Shown: in pieces, positions 7,600-15,349 of the stretch | Layout of the letters: every line of letters begins with the position of its first letter | How positions within the stretch are numbered: position 1 is the first letter of the stretch | NCBI RefSeq assembly: GCF_023283945.1 | Contig: NZ_JAKIKW010000023.1 | Span: forward strand, 27,053-91,052 | DNA: 64,000 nt | Source of the DNA: Shewanella gelidimarina | GTDB lineage: Bacteria; Pseudomonadota; Gammaproteobacteria; Enterobacterales; Shewanellaceae | Reading direction: 5' to 3' | Translations under genes and position numbers: made by a program | Notes under the pieces: model-generated | The model's input: only the letters and a program-made list of their open reading frames with translations | Told to the model about the DNA's origin: nothing | Database searches by the model: none

Positions 7600-8463
7600 T
7601 TAAATAAATTTATTTTCAAATTTATTCTTCAAATCTAGTAACTCAGGGTTTTGTTCAAAAGTTTCTTCTAACTCGAACTGTAGTTTCTTGCTTCTATTTT
7701 TATACTTAATACTTAATTTCGTTGAATAATCACCCACCTCTTTACGTAATTCACATTCTAATTTGTTTGCCCATATCGTTAGTGCGGGAATGCAACGCTC
7801 AATAAACTTCTGAATTAATGCTTTTTGTTGCTTTTTTAGCTCTAGCTCATAGACCTTCAGTTGCTTTTCTTTTAGTAACTTTGCGTCATTTTCAAGCTCC
7901 TCATAAAATGCTTTAATTTTTTTATGAGAGGTTTTTCTTCCGTGCTGTGGAGGCAAAATAGTTGGGAATACATCTTTCATATATGAATTAAACTCTCTTT
8001 GATACGCAGAAAGCTTTATGGGGTTAAACAAGTCTCTAGCATTCAACCTTACTTTTCCTGCCTTATTTTTACTTAGAGGGACGATTACGGCATGGATGTG
8101 TGGTGTTGTTTCATCCATATGAAGCACTGCACTGACACATCGAGTACCAAATCTTTGTTTTAACCAGTCCTTAGCAGTATTTTGGAAAGTAACAACATCA
8201 CCTTTAGAGCAAAGCAGCTCTGGTGATAAAGTAAGTAGTGTATCCATTGCTAAAACGGCATTCTTGCGAGGCTTAATCTTATAGTGTGAAATAAGCCCCT
8301 CAACATCTTTTGTAATATTGTTCGAGCCTATTAGTATTTTATTTTGATCGGATAATTCAGGGTTTGCATTTGGAGTATTTGAGAAGCGATGCTGATGAGC
8401 ACCTGCCATATGGATGTTTGTTTTCGTTTTTAGTTTTTCAAATCTTAAAATTGTAGTAGCCAT
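7600..8463 (-). CDS. MobV-family (Mob/Pre) relaxase
   Basis: MobV relaxases nick oriT on one strand and pilot the single strand into the recipient. The 287-residue protein carries the family's metal-binding motif HMDETTPHIHAVIVPL at residues 115-130, matching HLDESTPHMH of pMV158 MobM, and an N-terminal AGAHQHRFSN segment at 20-29 where MobM has its catalytic histidine region. The C-terminal third is a lysine- and glutamate-rich coiled coil, as usual. It is shorter than typical MobM/Pre (about 400-500 residues), so it may be a minimal form. The likely oriT lies immediately upstream. Codon use is AT-rich compared with the flanking core genes. Confidence 0.88.
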   Translation of the reverse strand: MATTILRFEKLKTKTNIHMAGAHQHRFSNTPNANPELSDQNKILIGSNNITKDVEGLISHYKIKPRKNAVLAMDTLLTLSPELLCSKGDVVTFQNTAKDWLKQRFGTRCVSAVLHMDETTPHIHAVIVPLSKNKAGKVRLNARDLFNPIKLSAYQREFNSYMKDVFPTILPPQHGRKTSHKKIKAFYEELENDAKLLKEKQLKVYELELKKQQKALIQKFIERCIPALTIWANKLECELRKEVGDYSTKLSIKYKNRSKKLQFELEETFEQNPELLDLKNKFENKFI

Positions 8464-8501
8464 TACTTTTTAATTAAACATAATATATTATTCGAGATGA
8501 G

Positions 8502-8531
8502 ACAAACTTAGTTTGTATACTCACTATACAA
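8502..8531 (-). other. candidate oriT of the MobV relaxase
   Basis: Two abutting perfect inverted repeats lie 40-70 bases upstream of the relaxase start: ACAAAC-TTA-GTTTGT (8502-8516) and TTGTATA-CTCAC-TATACAA (8513-8531). On the minus strand the second reads TATAGTGAGTATAC, very close to the nick region of pMV158-type plasmids (TATAGTGTGTTATAC, cut after TAGTGTG). Position upstream of mob and orientation agree with other MobV systems. Confidence 0.65.
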
Positions 8532-8709
8532 TTGTACCAATTATGCTCGACCTGCGGTGCCTATAACAAAGTTAAAATCAAAACAGATTGACTCAAGGTG
8601 GTGTCCCTCTTGGAGAGCCTGATCATCAAAACATCTATAAAATAATTTGAAATTTCCTTACTTTTAAATTGATTAGTAGCATTAAAGTTATTAAATTTAA
8701 ATTAAAAAT

Positions 8710-9036
8710 ATGAACTCCTACGAAATAATACAACGAGCAATTTCTATTGAACAAGAACAAACAAAAGACTTCATCATCATTAATAGCGTTTTAAAATATT
8801 GTGTTGAAGAAAAACTTCTAACAAAAGAACCATACCTAGGTTTTGGCAGTCATGAACAATTGAAACTTGATTTGATTAAGCAGTTACGTGTGATTCATTT
8901 AGACTATATCGCTGAACATATATTTCAACCTGATGTATCTCTCAGTATTAGTGATGAAATAGATATGAAAACAAGGTTATTACTAAAGTGGGTAGCTAGA
9001 AAATACTCAGAAAAAATATTACCGTTTGGTAAGTAG
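8710..9036 (+). CDS. hypothetical protein of the element (108 aa)
   Basis: I do not recognise this protein. It is a soluble, helix-rich product that starts MNSYEIIQRAISIEQEQTK and contains a KTRLLLKWVARKYSEK segment; no signal peptide, membrane helix or clear DNA-binding motif is visible. The gene is very AT-rich, without a strong Shine-Dalgarno. It is transcribed towards the DUF3987 gene, opposite to the relaxase, from the region that holds the candidate oriT. Candidates would be a mobilization accessory protein or a small regulator, but nothing in the sequence decides this. Confidence 0.6.
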   Translation: MNSYEIIQRAISIEQEQTKDFIIINSVLKYCVEEKLLTKEPYLGFGSHEQLKLDLIKQLRVIHLDYIAEHIFQPDVSLSISDEIDMKTRLLLKWVARKYSEKILPFGK

Positions 9037-9058
9037 TTAATACTTCTTATGTTTTACG

Positions 9059-9100
9059 CCTGCAACACCTGCAATTAATTAAGTTTGTAGGTGTTGCAGG
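9059..9100. terminator. 12-bp perfect inverted repeat between convergent genes
   Basis: CCTGCAACACCT (9059-9070) and AGGTGTTGCAGG (9089-9100) are perfect inverted copies around an 18-base AT-rich loop. It sits between the stop of the 108-aa ORF and the stop of the convergent DUF3987 gene. No long T run follows, so it may be a weak bidirectional terminator or a protein-binding site. Confidence 0.5.
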
Positions 9101-9111
9101 TGTAATTCTAT

Positions 9112-10683
9112 TTATAACTGATGTAATGGGTTTACAATAAATGCCTTACTCGGCTTGCTCACTTCAAATATATAACCAGATTTAATAAGTTCAGCAATTG
9201 CTAATTCTCGATCTTCTTTATTATTTAAGCCTTTCCAGTTTTTTTGAGACAGTTGCTGACGAGTAAATTTGGGAGCTAACTTATTTAAATTGTTGAACAG
9301 AAATTCAGCGGGTAATAATTCATTTTTCGAGCTAACTAGTGCAAGGATACGTTTAGTATGACTCTCAAGATAAGTCATCCATCCAATAGCATTTTCAACA
9401 GTTTTCAAATTAATCACTTCGGAAGGGTTAAATTCCTGATTAGTTTCAGCATTAGACGCTTCATCTAATAAGTGCAGTATCAATGCGATTTTGGCGCAAG
9501 TTGCATGATTCTTACCGTAAAAAGACTGCAAAGACACATCAGCTTCTTTAGTTTTTTGTATTAGTTTCGCAGACCATTCAGACCAAACATTCTGTGCATC
9601 ATCCATGAATTTAAAACCGAGAATGCCTTTTTTCTGTGTTAACTTAAATAACGTTAAAAATATGTTTTGAACATTCTCTATTTCAGCATGATCAGGAGCC
9701 TCATCAACGAAGTAAGCGTGGGTTTTATCTGGATAAATAGAAACCTGTAATAAACGCTCTAATAGCCCATCGTTTGTATGACCTGAGTGGTTTGATGAAC
9801 TTAGTAAATGTAAAATTACTGAGGGCTGTATCCCGCCTAAAAGTGACAAAATTAACCGAGGTACTGTCACATCCTCTCGACCTATCCTTTTTTGTACATA
9901 AGGGCTTTTAGATGCATCAAAAGCCTCTAGATACAGACTTCTTTCTAGCTCTCGTTGCTCGATAGCTTTTAACCATCCGTTTATTTCGTCACGGAAAATT
10001 AACGAACCATGTGGATTTGTCTGTAAGCCATCTAATACAGCCTCGATCGTTGCATCATTGATAGTCACTTCTCGAATAATTTGGCCAGGCTCATCTAACT
10101 CACCCATCTTTTTTAAGACATTATAAGCTTGCTCTACTTCTCCAGATTGAATTAGCTCTTCCGCTTCATTATTAATACTCTTTTTTTGAGCTTCATATTC
10201 TTGTTTTTGAAGTTTATGAAAAGAGCTATTAACTATATTTATTTTGTTAATTGACACTTTTTGAACGAAATCGAGTAAATTTAAACCGCATTTTAACATG
10301 GGTGTTTTTTGAGCGGAGGGTTCACCAATTATCATAGAAAATAGATTAGGAGCAAGTGCCCACTCTGTATCATTTTTCTTAGGGTGGATTTCGACACTTC
10401 CTCCGACTAAAGATCCTGCAGCGACAATAACAGACAAAGCGGCATAATCAACTGGGGCATTATTAACTCTAAGAGCATGTTTAATGACATAGTTTCGAAC
10501 ACCTTCTGGCAGCATTTCAGCTTCAAAAGCTAATACAGGCAATAAAGTCGTATTCAATGGAGTTGGTACTTGCCATTGAATATTTTCACTATCACTTAGC
10601 TCCCCTTTGTTTGTTTCTTTGAATTTTTTTTTCGTACTTCTAGTAAACATGTTCAATAAATTAATTGGTGATTGCATATGCAT
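9112..10683 (-). CDS. DUF3987 (YfjI-like) primase/helicase-related protein
   Basis: The 523-residue protein begins its conserved part with LLPVLAFEAEMLPEGVRNYVIKHALRV (quoted in part), the DUF3987 signature, then the phosphate-binding-like loop GEPSAQKTP at residues 120-128 and an acidic RDEINGW stretch near residue 230. DUF3987 proteins occur in P4-like islands and prophages and are related to replicative helicase/primase ATPases. A role in element replication or maintenance is likely but unproven. MHM at the start offers two ATGs six bases apart; neither has a strong ribosome binding site. The region upstream (10684-10867) is AT-rich and shared with the divergent alpA-like gene. Confidence 0.8.
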   Translation of the reverse strand: MHMQSPINLLNMFTRSTKKKFKETNKGELSDSENIQWQVPTPLNTTLLPVLAFEAEMLPEGVRNYVIKHALRVNNAPVDYAALSVIVAAGSLVGGSVEIHPKKNDTEWALAPNLFSMIIGEPSAQKTPMLKCGLNLLDFVQKVSINKINIVNSSFHKLQKQEYEAQKKSINNEAEELIQSGEVEQAYNVLKKMGELDEPGQIIREVTINDATIEAVLDGLQTNPHGSLIFRDEINGWLKAIEQRELERSLYLEAFDASKSPYVQKRIGREDVTVPRLILSLLGGIQPSVILHLLSSSNHSGHTNDGLLERLLQVSIYPDKTHAYFVDEAPDHAEIENVQNIFLTLFKLTQKKGILGFKFMDDAQNVWSEWSAKLIQKTKEADVSLQSFYGKNHATCAKIALILHLLDEASNAETNQEFNPSEVINLKTVENAIGWMTYLESHTKRILALVSSKNELLPAEFLFNNLNKLAPKFTRQQLSQKNWKGLNNKEDRELAIAELIKSGYIFEVSKPSKAFIVNPLHQL

Positions 10684-10867
10684 TTTTTTATTAAAGCTAA
10701 TAAGTCAGAACTAGAAATGCAAATTTATTTTTAAGATTGAGTAAAAAAATAAAGGTAGAAATAGCATTGAAATTATTTTTATTTTTTTACATTTAGGGGT
10801 TGTATTCGACGTGAATAATTTCTAACTTTTCCTCAATAAGTACTTCTACTAACGTTTAGGAATTAAA

Positions 10868-11110
10868 ATGCAAGAGGTTCAAGTAAGCACGCAAGCACAG
10901 TTTAAACACTTCACACATAACGATCGAGTGATTAAATTACGCGACGTTATCGAATTAACTGGATTAAAAAAAACATCTATCTATAACTTAATCAAAAAAA
11001 ATGAGTTTCCTAAACAAATCACTTTAGCTAGAAATTCAGTTGGTTGGGTTCAGTCGGAGGTTTTACAATGGGTTAATGACTTGATGATAAATCGCGATTT
11101 ACTGCATTAG
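10868..11110 (+). CDS. AlpA-family DNA-binding regulator / excisionase candidate
   Basis: An 80-residue protein with a MerR/excisionase-type winged helix-turn-helix: IKLRDVIELTGLKKTSIYN followed by LIKKNEFPKQ and a GWVQSEVLQWV end. This is the pattern of AlpA-type regulators in P4-like islands, which activate the integrase gene or act as recombination directionality factor. AGGAATTAAA precedes the ATG. It is convergent with the integrase and divergent from the DUF3987 gene. A hairpin at 11137-11166 separates it from the integrase stop. Confidence 0.82.
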   Translation: MQEVQVSTQAQFKHFTHNDRVIKLRDVIELTGLKKTSIYNLIKKNEFPKQITLARNSVGWVQSEVLQWVNDLMINRDLLH

Positions 11111-11136
11111 TCTCATCGATATGATTTATTTCTGAT

Positions 11137-11166
11137 AGTGTAAGGTTCATAAGCGAATCTTACACT
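11137..11166. terminator. hairpin between alpA-like gene and integrase
   Basis: AGTGTAAG-g-TTC pairs with GAA-t-CTTACACT around a 6-base loop (12 pairs with one G-T wobble). It lies between two convergent genes and may end both transcripts, though there is no long T run. Confidence 0.45.
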
Positions 11167-11233
11167 GTATCTAGCTATCATAGGCTAAATAGCTAGACTT
11201 ATTTTGTGATGTAATAATCTATGTATAACTAAG

Positions 11234-12442
11234 TTAAATCATATCTCTCAACGTATTAGATAACTGCACAAAGGCTTCCCTTCTCTCATCAAAATAGTCA
11301 TATCGGTCATATATACCCTCCACACCTTTGAGCTTATGGTTCAAGCAACGCTCAGCAACATGCCCCGGCGTCCCTTGTTTAGCTAACATGCTTCGGCAAG
11401 TACGTCTTAAGTCATGCACTGTGAAGTGTGCCATATCAGCCATTTTGTTTGGTGGTTGTTTCTTTTTACCTGCTTCATGACCAAAGAGTTTGGTGATAGC
11501 ACGATTTAGTGTGTCTTTACCCATATGTGGGTTCTTGCTAGAGCGTCGGCTTGGAAACACATATTCAGAACCACAAGCCCTTATCTTTAGCTCTTGTATC
11601 CAGTCCATGACAACTTCAGGTAATGGAATAGTAATGCCAACACCTGATTTACTGCGCTCTTTCGATAAGTTCCAAACTTGCTTTTCTAGGTCAAATTCCT
11701 TCCAAGGTGCTTCTGCCAATTCCGACTTCCTAACTCCTAAAGTAACTAGTAACGCACAAGCGAGATAGTTGTCACGGCTAAAGCTGTCACGATTCTCACG
11801 CGCTTTTTCAAAGAAGAATTTAAGTTCTTCAATACTTAACATTCTATCTTTACTTTTTTCGATGCCGCCCGCATCTGTTACAGAAAATGCACTTGCAGGG
11901 TTAGCGCTTAGCAAGTCTAGCTTTATACCGTGATTAAATAGTTGCTTACAATAACCTAAAGCATCATTAGCGATAGTTGGACGACCAGAGTGATTGATGG
12001 AAACTAGAACTTGTCTTATATCTCGAGCATTGATGCTATCAAGTTTGATTTCGCCAATAATAGGCGCAATATCTTTGCGGTAAACACGCGCAGGTATAGA
12101 GGGGTGCTTTAAGCGTTTTATATTACTCTCTTGCCAATCAGCAAAAAGATCATCAACGATTTTAATTGTACCTTGTTCACTGCGGCGTTTTTCTAATAGG
12201 GGATCAATACCTAGTCGGAGTTGTTGCATTTTAAGTGATGCCGTTACTCGCGCATCTGCGAGAGACAGATCTGTGTACTTAGCAAGAGTCATCTCTTTAC
12301 GTTTTTGATTGGAAGTAAATCTTAACATCCAATGAGGCTTGCCAGATTTTGGGACGACAAAATATAAGCCGTCCCCATCAGCGAACCGTCCAACTTTGCC
12401 CTTCGCTTTAGCTTCTATTTCTTTCGCTGTTAACTTGCCCAT
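11234..12442 (-). CDS. P4-type tyrosine recombinase (integrase) of the yicC element
   Basis: The 402-residue protein has the N-terminal DUF4102 arm-binding domain (GRFADGDGLYFVV to about residue 85), a SAM-like core-binding domain to about 195, and a catalytic domain with Arg238 (LGVRKSEL), His343-x-x-Arg346 (HDLRR), His369 (NHK) and the likely nucleophile Tyr378 (GIYDRYDY). All catalytic residues are present, so it should be active. GGAG lies 9 bases upstream of the ATG. It sits next to attR in yicC and is read in the same direction as yicC, whose terminator has been displaced, so yicC transcripts may read into it. Confidence 0.92.
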   Translation of the reverse strand: MGKLTAKEIEAKAKGKVGRFADGDGLYFVVPKSGKPHWMLRFTSNQKRKEMTLAKYTDLSLADARVTASLKMQQLRLGIDPLLEKRRSEQGTIKIVDDLFADWQESNIKRLKHPSIPARVYRKDIAPIIGEIKLDSINARDIRQVLVSINHSGRPTIANDALGYCKQLFNHGIKLDLLSANPASAFSVTDAGGIEKSKDRMLSIEELKFFFEKARENRDSFSRDNYLACALLVTLGVRKSELAEAPWKEFDLEKQVWNLSKERSKSGVGITIPLPEVVMDWIQELKIRACGSEYVFPSRRSSKNPHMGKDTLNRAITKLFGHEAGKKKQPPNKMADMAHFTVHDLRRTCRSMLAKQGTPGHVAERCLNHKLKGVEGIYDRYDYFDERREAFVQLSNTLRDMI

Positions 12443-12479
12443 CGGTGCGCACTCCAGTTAAATTGGGGGGTTGCAGGTA

Positions 12480-12551
12480 CCCACCATTCTAAATCAATCG
12501 GAGTATAGCACACCCACCAAATTAACCACCAATATAAAGTGGAACCCACCG
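12480..12551. repeat. integrase arm-site candidates, right end
   Basis: CCCACCA occurs at 12480-12486 and 12513-12519, with the variants ACCACCA at 12525-12531 and CCCACCG at 12545-12551. The same core is tandemly repeated at the left end of the element. They lie between the integrase start and attR, where P4-type integrases bind arm sites. Confidence 0.65.
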
Positions 12552-12637
12552 AGTTGGAATGAACTGTCGCGAACTTGTTGTTTGTAAAAATCCTTTATAA
12601 ACAATGATTATGCGGCTGGCGCGAGCTGCGGCGAACC

Positions 12638-12658
12638 TTACTCTACGTTCTGGATCTG
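12638..12658 (-). other. attR: junction within the 3' tip of yicC
   Basis: The last codons and stop of yicC match the displaced tip at 5819-5839 in frame, with TGGATCTG identical. The crossover most likely fell in or next to this core. The reading frame of yicC is restored by the element's copy. Confidence 0.8.
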
Positions 12659-13501
12659 CTCGCGCATCTGCTCAATAAGCACTTTAAGTTCTACTGCGGC
12701 GGCTGTGACGTCTGCGCTGATAGATTTTGAGGCTAAGGTGTTTGATTCACGATTGAACTCTTGCATCATAAAGTCGAGTCGACGGCCTTGTGCGCCACCT
12801 TTTTTAAGGATAAGACGTGTCTCGGTAACGTGTGCGTCAAGTCGGTCCATCTCTTCGGCAACGTCCATCTTTTGTGCCATTAATACCATCTCTTGTTCCA
12901 TACGGGCTGGATCAAGTTCGCCGGTGATCTCGGCTAAACGGTTAGTCAGCTTATCGCGCTGCCATTGCATAATGGCTGGCATATGACCACGAACCACGGC
13001 AACTTGCTCAACGATTTGGTCGAGACGTGTTTGCAACATAGTATTGATTGCTTCACCTTCACGGCCACGAGCTTCAATAAATTCGTCGATGGCCAAGTCG
13101 AATGCACCCAGGAGATCTTTACCTAAGGCGTCCATATCTTGCTCTGAGCTAGACATAACACCAGGCCAACGCAGTACGTCAACGACATTGAGTTCGCCTT
13201 GCTTAGCTTCATCTTTTACCCAATTAGCGGCGTTGATAATTTGCTTAGCGAGTTCTTTATTGAGTTGCAGTTCGCTGCTATCACCTTCATTGAGGTCATA
13301 ACGTAGATTAACTTCAATTTTACCGCGGTTTAAACGTTTACGAAGACGATCTCTAAGCACAGGCTCTAAGCTGCGGAAATGTTCTGGTAAACGCAAGTAG
13401 GTTTCTAGGTAGCGCTGGTTAACGGAACGGATTTCCCAAGAGGCGGTGCCCCAATCTGCTTTGTGCTCAATGCGAGCATAGGCTGTCATGCTTTGGATCA
13501 T
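12638..13501 (-). CDS. yicC: YicC family endoribonuclease
   Basis: YicC/YloC proteins are endoribonucleases; in E. coli YicC has been tied to degradation of the sRNA RyhB. The start is placed at the ATG 13501 because the protein then begins MIQSMTAYAR, as in the family, gives 287 residues (the E. coli length), and has AGGAAA 8 bases upstream; a longer reading frame to 13558 adds unrelated residues. Landmarks are WEIRSVNQRYLE, LRKRLNRGKIEV and the C-terminal RRLDFMMQEFNRESNTLASK. The last seven codons are the insertion site of the mobile element. It is divergent from rph. Confidence 0.93.
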   Translation of the reverse strand: MIQSMTAYARIEHKADWGTASWEIRSVNQRYLETYLRLPEHFRSLEPVLRDRLRKRLNRGKIEVNLRYDLNEGDSSELQLNKELAKQIINAANWVKDEAKQGELNVVDVLRWPGVMSSSEQDMDALGKDLLGAFDLAIDEFIEARGREGEAINTMLQTRLDQIVEQVAVVRGHMPAIMQWQRDKLTNRLAEITGELDPARMEQEMVLMAQKMDVAEEMDRLDAHVTETRLILKKGGAQGRRLDFMMQEFNRESNTLASKSISADVTAAAVELKVLIEQMREQIQNVE

Positions 13502-13693
13502 GAATAATTTCCTGTGTAGTTCGTCTAAGTGAGTTGTGATTATATACTCAATTAGCATGAAGGTGCAGGATCTAGCCTTAATTTACTGTCGGGATTTTAA
13601 GATGAGTTTTATTTTTCAGATAGCATACTGGCTCACATGTCCCTATAATATGCAGCCAAATTACCCCAATGTTTTCAAATACAGGAATTCACC

Positions 13694-14407
13694 ATGCGCC
13701 CAAGCGACAGAACTCCAGCACAATCTCGTCCAGTGACTATTACACGTCAGTTTACCGCTCATGCCGAAGGTTCGGTTCTAGTTGAGTTTGGTGACACTAA
13801 AGTGCTGTGTACCGCCAGTTTTGAAGAGGGTGTACCGCGTTTTCTTAAAGGCCAAGGCCAAGGTTGGGTTACTGCTGAATATGGTATGTTGCCGCGTTCT
13901 ACACATAGCCGCATGAACCGTGAAGCGGCTCGTGGTAAGCAGTCTGGTCGTACTCAAGAGATCCAGCGTTTAATCGGCCGTTCACTACGTGCAGCTGTTG
14001 ATATGAAGCTACTGGGTGAAAACACTATCGTTATCGATTGTGATGTTATTCAAGCAGACGGTGGTACGCGTACTGCTGCTATTACTGGTGCTTGTGTTGC
14101 ATTGGTTGATGCACTCAACTGGGCACGTGGTAAAGGCATTTTAAAGACTAACCCACTTAAGTTCCTTATTGCTGCTGTTAGTGTTGGTATCTATAAAGGC
14201 GAACCTATCTGCGATTTAGAATATATCGAAGATAGCGCAGCTGAAACCGACATGAATGTTGTGATGACTGAAACCGGTAAGATGATTGAAATTCAAGGTA
14301 CAGCCGAAGGCGAGCCGTTCAGTCATGAAGAGCTATTGAGCTTATTAGAATTAGCTAAGCATGGTATCCGAGAGATCGTTGATATTCAAAAAGCATCTTT
14401 AAGCTAA
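13694..14407 (+). CDS. rph: ribonuclease PH
   Basis: RNase PH trims the 3' ends of tRNA precursors by phosphorolysis. The 237-residue protein starts MRPSDRTPAQSRPV and holds the phosphate-binding and catalytic blocks GWVTAEYGMLPRST, RTQEIQRLIGRSLRA and DCDVIQADGGTRTAAITG, complete to the C-terminus, unlike the frameshifted rph of E. coli K-12. AGGAATTCACC precedes the ATG. It forms the usual rph-pyrE pair, and the hairpin after its stop suggests pyrE attenuation. Confidence 0.96.
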   Translation: MRPSDRTPAQSRPVTITRQFTAHAEGSVLVEFGDTKVLCTASFEEGVPRFLKGQGQGWVTAEYGMLPRSTHSRMNREAARGKQSGRTQEIQRLIGRSLRAAVDMKLLGENTIVIDCDVIQADGGTRTAAITGACVALVDALNWARGKGILKTNPLKFLIAAVSVGIYKGEPICDLEYIEDSAAETDMNVVMTETGKMIEIQGTAEGEPFSHEELLSLLELAKHGIREIVDIQKASLS

Positions 14408-14424
14408 ATCGTATTGTTGTTACT

Positions 14425-14445
14425 AGGGCCCTACGGGGTCCTTTT
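14425..14445 (+). promoter_or_regulatory. rph-pyrE intergenic attenuator-like terminator
   Basis: GGGCCC-TACG-GGGTCC forms a 6-bp stem closed by a UACG tetraloop and is followed by five Ts. It lies 18 bases after the rph stop and 83 before pyrE. In enterobacteria a terminator at this place controls pyrE by UTP-dependent coupling of rph translation with transcription; the same is inferred here. Confidence 0.65.
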
Positions 14446-14527
14446 TGTAAGTGCTTTTTGTCAGTACTTAGCATAAATAAAGTGATTAAAATAATTTGAG
14501 TTGCCCTACATTTTTTAAGGAGAGATT

Positions 14528-15169
14528 GTGAAAGCCTATCAACGTGAGTTTATTGAGTTTGCCCTTGAACGCCAGGTACTTAGATTTGGCGAGTTTACGT
14601 TAAAATCAGGCCGCACTAGCCCTTACTTTTTTAATGCTGGTTTGTTTAATACCGGTCGTGATTTAGCGCGTCTTGGTCGCTTTTATGCAACGGCATTAGT
14701 TGATTCAGCAATTGAATACGATTTGCTGTTTGGTCCTGCCTATAAAGGCATTCCCATTGCGACAACAACGGCGGTTGCTTTGTGTGATCACCACGATATC
14801 GATATGCCTTATTGCTTTAACCGTAAAGAAAAAAAACAACATGGTGAAGGTGGGAGCTTAGTCGGTAGCGAGCTTAAAGGCCGGGTGATGTTAGTCGATG
14901 ACGTCATTACTGCTGGCACAGCCATTCGTGAGTCAATGGAAATTATCGCGGCTCACAATGCTAAGTTAGCGGGTGTTTTGATTGCATTAGATCGTCAAGA
15001 GAAAGGCAATGGTGAATTATCTGCCATTCAAGAAGTTGAGCGTGATTTTGGTTGTGAAATCGTGTCAATTATTAAGCTTGAAGACTTAATCAACTACCTG
15101 ACTGCAAAATCGGGTATGGAAACAGAGCTGGCGTCAGTGAGCGCTTACCGCGACCAGTACGGTATTTAA
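14528..15169 (+). CDS. pyrE: orotate phosphoribosyltransferase
   Basis: PyrE joins orotate and PRPP to give OMP in pyrimidine synthesis. The 213-residue protein has FTLKSGRTSPYFFN near residue 20, GPAYKGIPIA, FNRKEKKQHGEGG and the PRPP-binding loop VMLVDDVITAGTA, all in the usual order. The GTG start is set by AAGGAGA four bases upstream. It follows rph by 120 bases with a terminator hairpin between. A strong bidirectional terminator separates it from folE. Confidence 0.96.
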   Translation: MKAYQREFIEFALERQVLRFGEFTLKSGRTSPYFFNAGLFNTGRDLARLGRFYATALVDSAIEYDLLFGPAYKGIPIATTTAVALCDHHDIDMPYCFNRKEKKQHGEGGSLVGSELKGRVMLVDDVITAGTAIRESMEIIAAHNAKLAGVLIALDRQEKGNGELSAIQEVERDFGCEIVSIIKLEDLINYLTAKSGMETELASVSAYRDQYGI

Positions 15170-15236
15170 AAGATAAGTTCAGATTACTAGAGCGTTCGCA
15201 GGCTCACTTCGAGAACGCTCACAAGTTCACTTCTAG

Positions 15237-15274
15237 AAAAAAGCAAAAGCTATTAGGTTAGCTTTTGCTTTTTT
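15237..15274. terminator. bidirectional terminator between pyrE and folE
   Basis: A 12-bp perfect stem AAGCAAAAGCTA/TAGCTTTTGCTT with a 6-base loop is flanked by As on the left and Ts on the right, serving both convergent genes. Confidence 0.9.
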
Positions 15275-15349
15275 GTTTTCAGTTTCTCGCAGCGGTTTGC
15301 TGCGGCCTAGAAGAGCCGAAGGCTCGTTCTAGAATCTGCTTTAATATTT

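Larger units (their letters stand above)
5819..12658. mobile_element. integrative mobilizable element inserted in the 3' end of yicC
   Basis: The element runs from a displaced copy of the yicC 3' tip (5819-5839) to the tip now joined to yicC (12638-12658). Inside are, from the yicC side, a P4-type tyrosine integrase, an AlpA-like regulator, a DUF3987 protein, a small unknown ORF, a MobV relaxase with a probable oriT, and a membrane-TPR cargo gene. Both ends carry CCCACCA repeats that look like integrase arm sites. There is no type IV secretion gene, so it would need a helper to move. The 3' end of yicC is a known insertion site of mobilizable genomic islands in Vibrio (the SXT-mobilised MGIs); the gene content here is different from those as I recall them. 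Confidence 0.85.

Noticed and set aside
8513..8531. SlmA-type binding site (GTGAGTACTCAC-like)
   Set aside because: The sequence TATAGTGAGTATAC lacks the symmetric GTGAG/CTCAC halves and is better explained as oriT.
12638..13558. Longer yicC frame starting at 13558
   Set aside because: The extra 19 residues have no family similarity and no ribosome binding site; the ATG at 13501 gives the standard length.
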